Shown: positions 17,865-27,180 of the stretch, piece by piece
Layout of the letters: every line of letters starts with the position of its first letter
Numbering within the stretch: position 1 is the first letter of the stretch
Source: CAMYMQ01 sp963730305
Lineage (GTDB): Bacteria > Pseudomonadota > Alphaproteobacteria > Bin65
Direction: 5' to 3'
Assembly: GCA_963730305.1 (NCBI GenBank)
Contig: CAVSRB010000004.1
Span: forward strand, 1-64,000
DNA: 64,000 bases
Made by a program: the position numbers and the translations under genes
The notes under the pieces: model-generated
What the model saw: only the letters and a program-made list of their open reading frames with translations
Told to the model about the DNA's origin: nothing
Database searches by the model: none

Positions 17865-19961
17865 ATGACAGCCGGGACGACCGCAGACCGCGCCGCCCCG
17901 CCGGTGGCCAAGCGCGTGCCCGTCGAAGACGTCCGCCACGGCGACCGCCGGGTCGACGACTATCACTGGCTGCGCGACCCCGGCTATCCGCAGGTCGAGG
18001 ATCCGGAGATCATCGCCTACCTGGAGGCCGAGAACGCCTATCGCGAACAGGTGATGGCGCCGGTCCGCCCGCTCCAGGACGAGCTGTTCGAGGAGCTCAA
18101 GGGCCGGCTCAAGGAGGACGATGCGGGCGTGCCGGTCAAGAAGGGCGACTGGTACGCGACCTGGCGGTTCCAGCCCGACCACCAGTATCCGGTCCACTAC
18201 CTGATCCCGGCAGCCGACGGTCCCGACGCCGAGGGCCGGGTGCTGCTCGACGAGAACGCGCTGGCCGAGGGGCACGACTACCTGTCGGTGCGCATGGTCG
18301 AGCCGTGCCCCGGCTACCGCCGCTTCGCCTATTCGGTCGACGTCGACGGCTCGGAGAAGTTCGAAATCAAGGTGCGGCCGATCGACGGCGGCGAGGACCT
18401 GCCCGACCGGGTGCCCAACACCAACGGCACCTTCGCCTGGGCCAGCGACGGCGAGAGCTTCCTCTATCTCCGGCTCGACGACTCGCTGCGGCCGTCGAGC
18501 GTGTGGCGCCACCGGCTCGGCACGCCGGCCGAGGACGATGCGCTCGTCTACGAGGAGGCCGACCCGGGCTTCATGGTCTCGCTCGACGTGCCGCTCGACG
18601 AGACGCTGATCTTCATCGAGGCCGGCGACCACGAGACCAGCGAGGTCCGCTTCGTCCCCGCCGATACGCCCGATGCGGCGCCGACCCTGATCGCACCGCG
18701 CCGGAAGGGCCAGCAGTACAGCGCCGACCACCGCGACGGCACGCTCTACATCCTGACCGACGACCGCCACGAGAACCGGCGGCTGGTCACCGCGCCGGTG
18801 GCGACGCCGGGAACCGAGCACTGGCAGGAGATGATCGCACCGTCGGACGCGGTCTACCTGTCCGGCCACCTGGTGTTCCGCGACTTTCTGGTGGTGGTCG
18901 AGCGGGAGGCCGGCGTCCAGCACGTCCGCGTCCGCCGCTTCGCCGACGGCGAGAGCCACCGCATCGAATTCGACGAGCCGGCCTATTCGGTCCACCCGCG
19001 CGGCAACGCCGAGGCCGGGCAGACGCACCTGCGGCTCGGCTACCAGTCGCTGGTCACGCCGCCGACCGTGCTCGACTACGACATGGAGAGCCGCGAGCGC
19101 ACCGTCCGCAAGGTCCAGGAGATCCCCTCGGGCTACGACGCCTCGGCCTACGTCTCGGAGCGCGAATGGGCAACCGCGCCGGACGGCGAGAAGGTGCCGG
19201 TGACCATCGTCCGCCGCCGCGACACGCCGAAGGACGGCTCGGCGCCGCTCTACCTGTACGCGTATGGCAGCTACGGCGCGACCATCGACCCCTATTTCAG
19301 CCCGAACCGGCTGTCGCTGCTCGACCGCGGCTGGGTCTGGGCGCTGGCCCACCCGCGCGGCGGCTCGGACCTGGGCCGGCGCTGGTACCTGCAGGGCAAG
19401 CTCGAGCACAAGGTCAACACCTTCACCGACGTGATCGCGGTCGGCCGGCACCTTGCCGCCCAGGGCTACACCGCCGAGGGCCGGCTGACCGTCGCGGGCG
19501 GCAGCGCCGGCGGGCTGATGGTCGGCGCCTGCATCAACATGGCGCCCGACCTGTTCCACGCCGCCGCCGCCCACGTGCCCTTCGTCGACGTGCTCAACAC
19601 CATGCTCGACGACACGTTATGGCTGACGCCGAGCGAGTTCGTCGAATGGGGCAACCCGATCGCCGACGCGGACGCCTATTTCCGGATCAAGGGCTACAGC
19701 CCCTACGACAACGTCGAGGCCAAGCGCTATCCGCACCTGTTCGTCACCGGCGGGATCAGCGACCCGCGCGTGACCTATTGGGAGCCGGCCAAGTGGGTCG
19801 CCAAGCTGCGCGCGACCAAGACCGACGACAACCTGCTGGTCCTGCGCATGAACATGGGCGCGGGCCACGGCGGCGCATCGGGCCGCTACGAATCGCTGAA
19901 GGAGCTGGCCGAGGAATATGCCTTCCTGCTGCTGGTCTACGGCATGGCGGAAGGCGGGTAG
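17865..19961 (+). CDS. ptrB: Oligopeptidase B / prolyl oligopeptidase family serine peptidase
   Basis: A 698-residue S9A peptidase, of normal length for oligopeptidase B, which cleaves short peptides after basic residues. The N-terminal half is the beta-propeller starting with DDYHWLRD. The C-terminal alpha/beta-hydrolase domain carries the nucleophile in GGSAGGLMVG, Asp in GGISDPRVTYWEPAKW and His in NMGAGHGGASGRY. No signal peptide is visible, so it is cytoplasmic. It is a single gene. Confidence 0.93.
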   Translation: MTAGTTADRAAPPVAKRVPVEDVRHGDRRVDDYHWLRDPGYPQVEDPEIIAYLEAENAYREQVMAPVRPLQDELFEELKGRLKEDDAGVPVKKGDWYATWRFQPDHQYPVHYLIPAADGPDAEGRVLLDENALAEGHDYLSVRMVEPCPGYRRFAYSVDVDGSEKFEIKVRPIDGGEDLPDRVPNTNGTFAWASDGESFLYLRLDDSLRPSSVWRHRLGTPAEDDALVYEEADPGFMVSLDVPLDETLIFIEAGDHETSEVRFVPADTPDAAPTLIAPRRKGQQYSADHRDGTLYILTDDRHENRRLVTAPVATPGTEHWQEMIAPSDAVYLSGHLVFRDFLVVVEREAGVQHVRVRRFADGESHRIEFDEPAYSVHPRGNAEAGQTHLRLGYQSLVTPPTVLDYDMESRERTVRKVQEIPSGYDASAYVSEREWATAPDGEKVPVTIVRRRDTPKDGSAPLYLYAYGSYGATIDPYFSPNRLSLLDRGWVWALAHPRGGSDLGRRWYLQGKLEHKVNTFTDVIAVGRHLAAQGYTAEGRLTVAGGSAGGLMVGACINMAPDLFHAAAAHVPFVDVLNTMLDDTLWLTPSEFVEWGNPIADADAYFRIKGYSPYDNVEAKRYPHLFVTGGISDPRVTYWEPAKWVAKLRATKTDDNLLVLRMNMGAGHGGASGRYESLKELAEEYAFLLLVYGMAEGG

Positions 19962-19988
19962 ACGGGGCCGAGCGCGGGCAGGCGGACG

Positions 19989-20291
19989 CTAGTTCCCGAC
20001 CGCCAGTGTGCAGGTGACCTGGCGGCCATCGAGCTTGAGCCGCGCGGAAGCGCCCTTGGTCCAGAACAGCGTGTCGCCCTTCTGGTACTTGTCACCCGAG
20101 GCCGCCTTGACCGACGGCAGGACGACCGTGTCGAACCGGCTCAGGCTCAAAACGACGCTGCCGGGCCGTTTGATATAGTTCGCCGTGACCGTCGATCCGT
20201 CGTTGCAGCGATACACGATCGGCTTCATCCGAGCGGTCGCGGAACCGGCGAAGAGACAGGTGGCGATCAGGGGAATGAGTGCGAAGCGCAT
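19989..20291 (-). CDS. MliC-like lysozyme inhibitor domain protein
   Basis: A 100-residue protein with a signal peptide (about residues 1-20) and no clear lipobox. The mature part fits the MliC/PliC pattern: YRCNDGSTVTANY, then ASGDKYQKGDTLFWTKGASARL and a final Cys in QVTCTL, which would pair with the first. Such proteins sit in the periplasm or envelope and block host c-type lysozymes. Its stop faces the oligopeptidase stop 27 bp away. Confidence 0.75.
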   Translation of the reverse strand: MRFALIPLIATCLFAGSATARMKPIVYRCNDGSTVTANYIKRPGSVVLSLSRFDTVVLPSVKAASGDKYQKGDTLFWTKGASARLKLDGRQVTCTLAVGN

Positions 20292-20425
20292 GGTCGATCT
20301 CCTGTTCGGCGTCGCTCTCCGGCCGTTCGATAGCCGGAGATTATGGCGCGGTCATGGAGGTCTAAGGAAAGATCACGGAGCCGGCCGCGAACGCAAGCCC
20401 CGAGGTATCGCTGCCGACGGCCGCC

Positions 20426-21151
20426 CTACACCCCGTCCAGGTCGGCGCGGTTGCACCAGTAGTCCCAGGTGCGGACCACGGCGGTGGGCATGCCGGTCAT
20501 CTCCGCGGTGAGCGCGACCTCGCCCTCGGACATGAAGGTGATGTCGCCGCCGATCCGGATCGCGTCCATCAACAGCCGGGCGTTGGTCTCGAGATAGATC
20601 GCGATGTGGACCGCCCGCTTGAGCGACTCCGCCGCGATCGCGCAGCCGTGGCCGCGCATCAGCGCCACCGTCCGGTCGCCCATCGTCTGGGCGAGGTCGC
20701 GACCCTGCTCCTGGGTGGTCACCAGGTGGTTGGTGTCGCCGAACTTGGTCCGGATGTCCCAGACCGGCACCGGGCTCGGCATGCCGCCGGAAGTATGAGT
20801 GATCTGGCGCAGCGGCACGCTGGTCACGCCGAACGGGATCACCGCCGGCGAATGGTTATGGATCACCGACATGACGTCGGGCCGAGCCTCGTAGAGCGCG
20901 CCGTGGATCGGCCGCTCGGAGTAGATCGGCCGGCCGCGCTGGTCGATCGGCTCGTTGTCGAGCGTGAATTCCATCAGGTCGTCGCGGCTGACGATGCCGG
21001 GGCTGCGCGAGCAGGACAGGAAGTACCGCTCGGGGTTGAGCGGATGGCGGATCGAGACGTGGCCATAGGCGTCGACCACCCCCTCGCGCTCGAGGATGCG
21101 GTTGGCCACCGCCAGGTCCCATAGCTGCTTGTCCAGATCGTCGTCGCTCAT
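20426..21151 (-). CDS. Class II aldolase/adducin family protein
   Basis: A 241-residue zinc-dependent class II aldolase-like protein. Zinc ligands are visible in SVIHNHSPAV (HxH) and RGHGCAIA; the acid/base region is GMPSPVPVWDIR. Members act as fuculose-phosphate or ribulose-phosphate type aldolases or epimerases, or as decarboxylases. The specific reaction cannot be told. It is a single gene next to the tRNA. Confidence 0.87.
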   Translation of the reverse strand: MSDDDLDKQLWDLAVANRILEREGVVDAYGHVSIRHPLNPERYFLSCSRSPGIVSRDDLMEFTLDNEPIDQRGRPIYSERPIHGALYEARPDVMSVIHNHSPAVIPFGVTSVPLRQITHTSGGMPSPVPVWDIRTKFGDTNHLVTTQEQGRDLAQTMGDRTVALMRGHGCAIAAESLKRAVHIAIYLETNARLLMDAIRIGGDITFMSEGEVALTAEMTGMPTAVVRTWDYWCNRADLDGV

Positions 21152-21352
21152 CGGCGCAAACCCTCCCCGTCGTGTCGTTTCGTTGTGCCCGGCATGCTAG
21201 GGAGGCGGCGGCCCGCGCGCAATGCTGCGCGGACGGAGGCATCGATGCACGCGGCGAATGGCGCGGTGCGGGCCCGGCATGCTATGGACCGGGGTCGCTA
21301 TTGACCCGAATGCTGGGGGCGCCGCCTATCATTCGCGCCCTGTTCGCCCGGT

Positions 21353-21441
21353 GCCCCTGTGGCGGAATTGGTAGACGCGGCAGACTCAAAATCTGTTGTC
21401 CGGCAACGGACGTGGGAGTTCGAGTCTCCCCGGGGGCACCA
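21353..21441 (+). tRNA. tRNA-Leu (anticodon CAA)
   Basis: An 89-nt class II tRNA. Acceptor GCCCCTG pairs with CGGGGGC, the D arm contains AATTGGTAGACGC, the anticodon loop is CTCAAAA with anticodon CAA, there is a long variable arm around GTTGTCCGGCAACGGAC, the T arm is GGGAGTTCGAGTCTCCC, and CCA is encoded at 21439-21441. Conserved bases fit a functional Leu tRNA reading UUG. Confidence 0.96.
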
Positions 21442-21560
21442 ATCATTCCCGAGGGAATGCGTGAAGCGCGAGTCCTCTGCGGTTCGTGCCAAGAAATGGC
21501 CGACCGCCGGGAAAGCGCGACAGCAAGAACCGTCGGCCGGGAACCGGAGGAAACCACCCC

Positions 21561-22103
21561 ATGAAATGGGTCACCAGAGACCATGTGCATATGGACCGGG
21601 TCGCCTGCCCGTGGCTGATCAAGCGGTTCGTCGATCCCGAGGCGGAGTTCGGTTTCGTCCCGTTCGGGTCCGACGTTCCGGCGCCGGAAGGCACGATCGC
21701 CTTCGCCTTGCCGGGGGCTGAGCTCGGTCCGCACGACGCCGACGGCTCCACCTTCCGGAAGATCCTGCGCAAGTACGAAATCGACGATCCGGCTTTGGAC
21801 ATGCTCGCCGCCATCATCGAATCCGGGATCACGCACGTCTTCAGCCAGATCAAGCACGGCAAGACGGACGTCGCCGCCCTCCCCCGCCCCGAGGGCGTGG
21901 GCCTCGACGCGCTCTCCCAGGGGATGATGTATCTCTGCGACGGCGACCTCGACGACATCGAGCGGAGCCTCGTCCTGTACGACGCGCTCTATGCCTATTG
22001 CCGCGGCAAGCTGCTCGAAGCCACCAGCCCCGAGCTGCGCGACCTGCCATTCCCGCAGCGCTGGGACGCCATCAAGGCCGAGCTCAACCGCGACGGCGGC
22101 TGA
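21561..22103 (+). CDS. ChrB-domain protein (chromate resistance family)
   Basis: A 180-residue protein with the ChrB C-terminal domain pattern: WVTRDHVHMDRVACPWLIKRFVD at the start, DPEAEFGFVP, and GVGLDALSQGMMYLC later. I chose the ATG at 21561 because GGAGG is 10 bp upstream. No chrA efflux gene is nearby, so a role in chromate resistance is not supported here. Many stand-alone homologues exist with unknown roles. It lies just after tRNA-Leu. Confidence 0.82.
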   Translation: MKWVTRDHVHMDRVACPWLIKRFVDPEAEFGFVPFGSDVPAPEGTIAFALPGAELGPHDADGSTFRKILRKYEIDDPALDMLAAIIESGITHVFSQIKHGKTDVAALPRPEGVGLDALSQGMMYLCDGDLDDIERSLVLYDALYAYCRGKLLEATSPELRDLPFPQRWDAIKAELNRDGG

Positions 22104-22268
22104 CCCGGGCGCCGCTGTCTTCGACGACAGGCGCGGCGAGCGTGTGTCTGAGCTTGAGGCGGGTGTGGCGGTGCGGCTACACTCCGGCCCTCCTGACATC
22201 AGTTCGGACCTCCCGATGACATTACCTGCCACCGACCGCCCTCGCGGCGTTGCCCGGGCGCCGCTGGT

Positions 22269-23081
22269 TTGACCGACGCCAAAGCCACCGCCTCGGACGG
22301 CTGCCGCCTGGTCTATTCCCTGCTGGCCGACGCCGGGCCGGAGGCGCCGCGGCTGGCGCTGGTCCACTCGCTGGCGATGGACCGCCATTTCTGGGCGGGG
22401 GTCGCCGACGCGCTCGGCGGCGCGGCCTCGGTGCTGGCGCTCGACTGCCGCGGTCACGGCGAGTCGGGCAAGCCGGTCGGTCCCTATTCGGCGGACCTGT
22501 TCGCCGACGACCTCGCCGCCGTGCTCGACGCCGCGGACTGGGACGACGCCGTCGTCGCCGGCGCGTCGATGGGCGGCTGCGTCGCGCTCGCTTTCGCCGC
22601 CAACCATGCCGGCCGCACCCGCGGCCTCGGCCTGATCGACACCACCGCCTGGTACGGCGACGGTGCGCCCGACGCCTGGGCGGGACGGGCATTGAAGGCG
22701 CAGTCGGGCGGCATGGCCGCGCTGATCGACTTCCAGGTCAGCCGCTGGTTCAGCGACGGCTTCCGCGAGGCGCGCCGCGACGTGGTCGAGGCGGCGATCT
22801 CGACCTTCCTGCGCAACGACGTCGAGGCCTATGCCGCGACCTGCCACATGCTCGGCGCCTGCGACCTGCGCGCGGCCCTGCCCGGCATCGGCGCGCCGAC
22901 CCGGGTGGTCGTCGGCGAAGAGGACTATGCGACCCCGGTGGCGATGGCGACGGCGTTGCGCGACGGCATTCCGGGCGCGACGATGACCGTGCTCGACGGC
23001 GTCCGCCACTTCACCCCGCTCGAATGCCCCGAGCGGATCGCCGCCGAGCTCGAGACCCTGATCGAGGCAAGCCAGGCATGA
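22269..23081 (+). CDS. Alpha/beta hydrolase (3-oxoadipate enol-lactonase-like)
   Basis: About 270 residues, starting at TTG 22269. The nucleophile elbow is GASMGG, the acid is in VVGEEDYATP, and the His is in DGVRHFTPLE; DCRGHGESGKP is a typical oxyanion-side motif. It resembles PcaD-type lactonases. The TGA overlaps the ATG of the FAD subunit (ATGA at 23078), so it is translationally coupled to the molybdenum hydroxylase genes and probably acts on the product of that enzyme. Confidence 0.84.
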   Translation: MTDAKATASDGCRLVYSLLADAGPEAPRLALVHSLAMDRHFWAGVADALGGAASVLALDCRGHGESGKPVGPYSADLFADDLAAVLDAADWDDAVVAGASMGGCVALAFAANHAGRTRGLGLIDTTAWYGDGAPDAWAGRALKAQSGGMAALIDFQVSRWFSDGFREARRDVVEAAISTFLRNDVEAYAATCHMLGACDLRAALPGIGAPTRVVVGEEDYATPVAMATALRDGIPGATMTVLDGVRHFTPLECPERIAAELETLIEASQA

Positions 23082-23953
23082 CCCCTTTCGAATTGATGGA
23101 GCCGACCTCCCTAAAGGAGGCGCTGGCGCTGCTCGACCCCGACGACCCCGACGTGCGGCCGTGCGGCGGCGGCACCGCGCTGATGCTGATGATGAAGGCG
23201 GGCGCGCTGAAACCGACCCGGCTGGTCAGCCTGAGGCGGGTCGACGGCGGCCTGCACGATATCGAGGCCGGTGCGGACGGTAGCCTACGCATGGGCGCAC
23301 TGACCCCGCTGGCGGCGGTCGAGCGGTCCGCCGCCGTCCGCGACCACGCGCCGGTGATCGCCCGCACCCTGCGGACCCTGTCCAACATCCGCGTGCGCAA
23401 CGTCGCCACCCTGGGCGGCCACCTCGCCCACGGCGACCCGCACATGGACCTGCCGCCGGTGATGATCGCCCTCGACGCGACGGTGACGCTGACCGGGCCG
23501 AGCGGATCGCGCGAGCTGCCGGCGGCCGACCTGTACACCGGCTTCTTCGAGACCGCGCTGGCCGGCGACGAGCTGATCACCGGCGTGAGCGTGCCGGCCC
23601 AGCCGAGGACCGCCGGCTACGTCAAGTGCACCACCCGCTCGGCCGACGACTGGCCGGCGCTGGGGGTTGCCGTGGCGCTCGACATGGACGGCGACACCGT
23701 GCGCGGCGCCCGGGTCGCGGTCAGCGCGGCGACCGAGCAGCCGGCGCGGCTGACCGAAGCCGAAGCGGCGCTGACCGGCGCGGCGATCGACGACGCCAGC
23801 CTGAAGCGGGCGGGCGACGCGGCGGCGGACGAAGCCGCCATCGTCGGCGACGCCCAGGGCTCGGCCGACTACAAGAAGCAGCTGCTGCGCGTGTCGCTCG
23901 GCCGCGCGGTCAGACAGGCGCTCGCCGCCGGACAGGAAGGAGCGGGCCGATGA
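23078..23953 (+). CDS. Xanthine dehydrogenase family FAD-binding subunit (CoxM-like)
   Basis: A 291-residue medium subunit that carries FAD and passes electrons out of the complex. Motifs are CGGGTALMLMMKAG near residue 28, then RNVATLGGHLAHGDPHMDLP around 108-127 (FAD contacts). Its stop overlaps the start of the large-subunit gene (ATGA at 23950). Gene order is M-L-S. Confidence 0.93.
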   Translation: MTPFELMEPTSLKEALALLDPDDPDVRPCGGGTALMLMMKAGALKPTRLVSLRRVDGGLHDIEAGADGSLRMGALTPLAAVERSAAVRDHAPVIARTLRTLSNIRVRNVATLGGHLAHGDPHMDLPPVMIALDATVTLTGPSGSRELPAADLYTGFFETALAGDELITGVSVPAQPRTAGYVKCTTRSADDWPALGVAVALDMDGDTVRGARVAVSAATEQPARLTEAEAALTGAAIDDASLKRAGDAAADEAAIVGDAQGSADYKKQLLRVSLGRAVRQALAAGQEGAGR

Positions 23954-26220
23954 GCACGACCGCCAAGACCCGACAGGTCGGCCGCTCGCTGCCCCGGCTG
24001 GAAGCGCGCGAGAAGGTCACCGGCCGCGCCGAGTACATCCACAACCTGCGCCTGCCGGGCATGCTGCACGCCAAGATCTTCCGCAGCGACATCCCCCACG
24101 GACGGATCGTCAAGATCGACACCAGCGCCGCCGCGGCGGTCGAGGGTGTGTTCGCCGTCTACACCGGTGAGGACGTCAAGCGGGTGATCCCCGACCCCTA
24201 TTTCGGCCCCGCCTTCCACGACCAGCCGATCCTGGCGCTCGACAAGGTTCGCTACGTCGGCGAGGCGGTCGCGGTGGTGCTGGCCAGCGACCCGCACGTC
24301 GCCCAGGCGGCCGCCGACCTGATCGAGGCCGAGTACGAGGAGCTGCCGGCGGTGTTCGACGAGGTCGAGGCGATGAACTCGCAAGCCATCGTCCACGAGG
24401 AGCTCAAGCCCGCCGGCACCTTCCCGGACCTCAAGCACCTCCAAGGCAAGCGCGACACCAACGTCGCACTCGACTTCCACCTGCGCAGGGGCGACACCGA
24501 CAAGGCCTTTGCCGAGGCCGACCACGTGTTCGAGCACACCTTCAACACCCAGCGGGTGCTGCACCTGGCGATGGAGCCGCTGGTCTCGCTCGCCGAGACC
24601 ACCAGCGACCACACGGTGACGATCCACACCGCGTCGCAGAGTCCGTCCTTCGTCCGCATCGAGATCGCCCGGCTGCTCGGCTGGGCCGAGAACCAGGTGC
24701 GGGTGCGGACCGCCTATCTCGGCGGCGGCTACGGCGCCAAGCTCTACATCAAGCTGGAGGCGCTGGCGGTGGCGCTGGCCCTGCTCGCGCGCAAGCCGGT
24801 GCGGGTCGCGCTCGGGATGGACGAGGTCTTCCTACCATCAACAAGCACCCGACCACCTTCAAGATCCGCAGCGCGGTCACCAAGGACGGCAAGGTCACCG
24901 GCCGCGCCTGCGAGGTCTGGTGGAACGGCGGCGCCTATGCCGACATCGGCCCGCGGGTGACCCAGAAGTCGGGCTTCACCGCGGCGGGGCCCTACGACAT
25001 CGACAACGTCACCATCAATTCCTACGCGGCCTACACCAACCTGCCGCCGGCCGGCGCGCTGCGCGGCTTCGGCATCCCGCAGCTGGTCTGGGCCTACGAG
25101 AGCCACACCGACCTGATCGCCCGCGAGATGGGCATCGACCCGGTCGCGTTCCGGCGGAAGAACATCCTGCGCGACGGACGGCCCCAGGCGACCGGGACGG
25201 AGATGAAGGACGCCGCCTTCGACGCGGTGCTCGACCGCATCGCCGCAGCGGATGGACTGGGACAAGCCGTTCGACAAGGGCGCCGGCACGAAGCTGCGCG
25301 GCCGCGGGGTCGGCCTCGGCTTCAAGGCCTGCATCGCGCCGACCACCTCGGTCGCGATCGTCAACATGGGCGCCGACGGCAGCTGCACGCTCTATTGCGG
25401 CACCGTCGACATGGGCCAGGGCTGCGGCACGGCGATGGCCCAGATGGTCGCCGAGGTGCTCGACCTGGAGGCCGAGGACGTGCGGGTGGTCCAGCCCGAC
25501 ACCGACATCACCCCCTACGACATGGGCACGCTCGGCTCGCGCTCGCTGTTCCACATGGGTCACGCGGTCCGGCTCGCCGCCGAGGACGTCAAGGCCAAGC
25601 TGGCGGCGCTGGCCGACGAGCTCGGCCTGCCGCCCGGCTCCAACATCCCGATCCCGGAGATGTTCGTGAAGCGCTACGGCATGCGGGCCGGCAACATCAT
25701 CGGCACCGGCACCTTCGTGCCCAGCTACACCTCGCCGGACGCCGACGGGCTGACGCCGGACGCCACGCCCTTCTGGATGGTCGGCGGCGCCGGGGTCGAG
25801 ATCGAGGTCGACACCGAGACCGGCCACATCAAGATCGAGCGGCTGGTCAACGTCTGCGACGTCGGCACCCCGATCAACCCGGCCATCGTCGAGACCCAGA
25901 TCTCCGGCGGCGCGGTGATGCAGCTCGGCTTCACCATGTTCGAGGAGATGGCCTTCGACGAGGGCCAGCTCACCAACGGCACGCTCGCCGACTACCGCAT
26001 CCCCGGCTTCCACGACCTGCCGGCGACGATGGAGAACGAGGCGGTCGACGCGGTCCAGAGCTCGGGACCGTTCGGCGCCAAGGGCGTCGGCGAATCGGCG
26101 ACCTTCGGCGTCTCGCCGGCCATCGCCAACGCGATCCACGACGCCGTCGGGGTCCGGCTGACGCGCCTGCCGCTGACGCCCGAGGCCGTGTTCACGGCCC
26201 TACAGAATAAGGAGGGCTGA
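23950..26220 (+). CDS. Xanthine dehydrogenase family molybdopterin-binding subunit (two compensating frameshifts)
   Basis: The large catalytic subunit, about 756 residues when restored. The first part runs from MSTTAKTRQVGRSLPRLEAR through GGGYGAKLY. At about 24833 one base is missing: after DEVF the frame must shift to read TINKHPTTFKIRSAV. It then continues through PPAGALRGFG. At 25249-25251 one extra G must be removed to read RIAAAMDWDKPFDKG. The end includes GAKGVGESATFG with the catalytic Glu. The two shifts cancel, and both sides are fully conserved, so sequence error is the simplest reading. Confidence 0.88.
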
Positions 26221-26224
26221 CGAT

Positions 26225-26713
26225 ATGGGGCCGCAATTCAAATCGATCCGCTTCACCCTCAACGGCGCGCCGGCGACCGCGACGGTCGCCACCCACCACA
26301 CCGTCGTCGAGATGCTGCAGGAGCAGTTCGGCCTGTTCGGCGCGCGCGAGAGCTGCGCCCAGGGCCTGTGCGGCTGCTGCACGGTCGAGGTCGACGGCAC
26401 CGCGATGACGGGCTGTCTGACCTTGGCCGCCTTCCTCGACGGCGCCGACGTGGTGACCATCGAGGGGCTCGACGCCGGCGGCGACCTCGACCCGGTCCAG
26501 GAGGCCTTCATCGAGACCGGCGCCTTCCAGTGCGGCTTCTGCACCTCGGGCATGATCCTGATGGCGCGCCAGCTGCTCGACGCCGATCCGGACCCGGACG
26601 ACGACACGATCCGCCACTACCTCTCCGGCAATCTCTGCCGCTGCGCCGCCTATCCCGAGATCATGAAGGCGGTGAAGCTGGCGGCGAAGAAACGGGCCGG
26701 CGCCGCGGCCTGA
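26225..26713 (+). CDS. 2Fe-2S small subunit of xanthine dehydrogenase family (CoxS-like)
   Basis: A 162-residue protein with two 2Fe-2S clusters: the plant-ferredoxin-like site ESCAQGLCGCCTVEVDG plus a later Cys (MTGCL), and the second site CGFCTSGM with NLCRCAAYPEI. It starts 4 bp after the large-subunit stop and completes the M-L-S hydroxylase set. Confidence 0.95.
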   Translation: MGPQFKSIRFTLNGAPATATVATHHTVVEMLQEQFGLFGARESCAQGLCGCCTVEVDGTAMTGCLTLAAFLDGADVVTIEGLDAGGDLDPVQEAFIETGAFQCGFCTSGMILMARQLLDADPDPDDDTIRHYLSGNLCRCAAYPEIMKAVKLAAKKRAGAAA

Positions 26714-26771
26714 CCGGCCCGGGCGCCGGCCTGCCCCACCCATCGAACCAGGCACATTCCAGGAGTTCAGC

Positions 26772-27149
26772 ATGCAGGCAATCTCGACGGACAACGCGCC
26801 CCCGGCCGGCGGCCACTACAGCCAGGCGATCGTCTCCAACGGCTTCGTCTTCGTCGCCGGCCAGCTGCCGATCAAGCCGGGCGGCGGGCGCGAGATCCCC
26901 GAGGGCATCGAGGCGCAGACCCGCCAGGCGCTGGAGAACCTGAAGGCGATCCTGGAGGCCGCCGGGTCGAGCATGGACAAGCTGGTCAGCGTCAATGTCT
27001 TCGTCACCGACGTCGCCCACTGGCCCGCGGTCAACGGCGTCTACGCCGAGGTGCTGGGCGACCACAAGCCGGCCCGCGCCATCTCGATCTCGCCCCAGCT
27101 CCACTTCGGCGCGCTGGTCGAGATCCAGGCGACCGCCGAAGCGGGCTGA
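26772..27149 (+). CDS. ridA: RidA family protein
   Basis: A 125-residue RidA/YjgF trimer-type protein that deaminates reactive enamine or imine intermediates. Typical pieces are GHYSQAIVSNGFVFVAGQLPI, VNVFVTDVAHWPAVNGVY and PARAISISPQLHFGALVEIQATA, including the substrate-binding Arg in PARA and Glu in VEIQ. AGGAG precedes the ATG. It closes the hydrolase/molybdenum hydroxylase operon, which hints at breakdown of a nitrogen-containing compound. Confidence 0.92.
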   Translation: MQAISTDNAPPAGGHYSQAIVSNGFVFVAGQLPIKPGGGREIPEGIEAQTRQALENLKAILEAAGSSMDKLVSVNVFVTDVAHWPAVNGVYAEVLGDHKPARAISISPQLHFGALVEIQATAEAG

Positions 27150-27180
27150 GCCGCAATCGCGCCGGCGGACGAACGGTCGC

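Noticed and set aside
14501..20017. Very long plus-strand open frame (1838 codons) crossing several genes
   Set aside because: It is antisense or out of frame to the NfeD-like, CoxL-like and oligopeptidase genes; its Arg/Gly/Pro-rich composition is typical of GC-rich shadow frames.
21353..22103. tRNA-Leu as an integration site of a genomic island
   Set aside because: No integrase, no repeat of the tRNA 3' end and no change in composition downstream.
21561..22103. Chromate resistance locus
   Set aside because: No chrA efflux gene nearby; only the ChrB-type domain is present.
23950..26220. XDH large subunit as a true pseudogene
   Set aside because: Only two opposing 1-base shifts, with all catalytic motifs and flanking partner genes intact.
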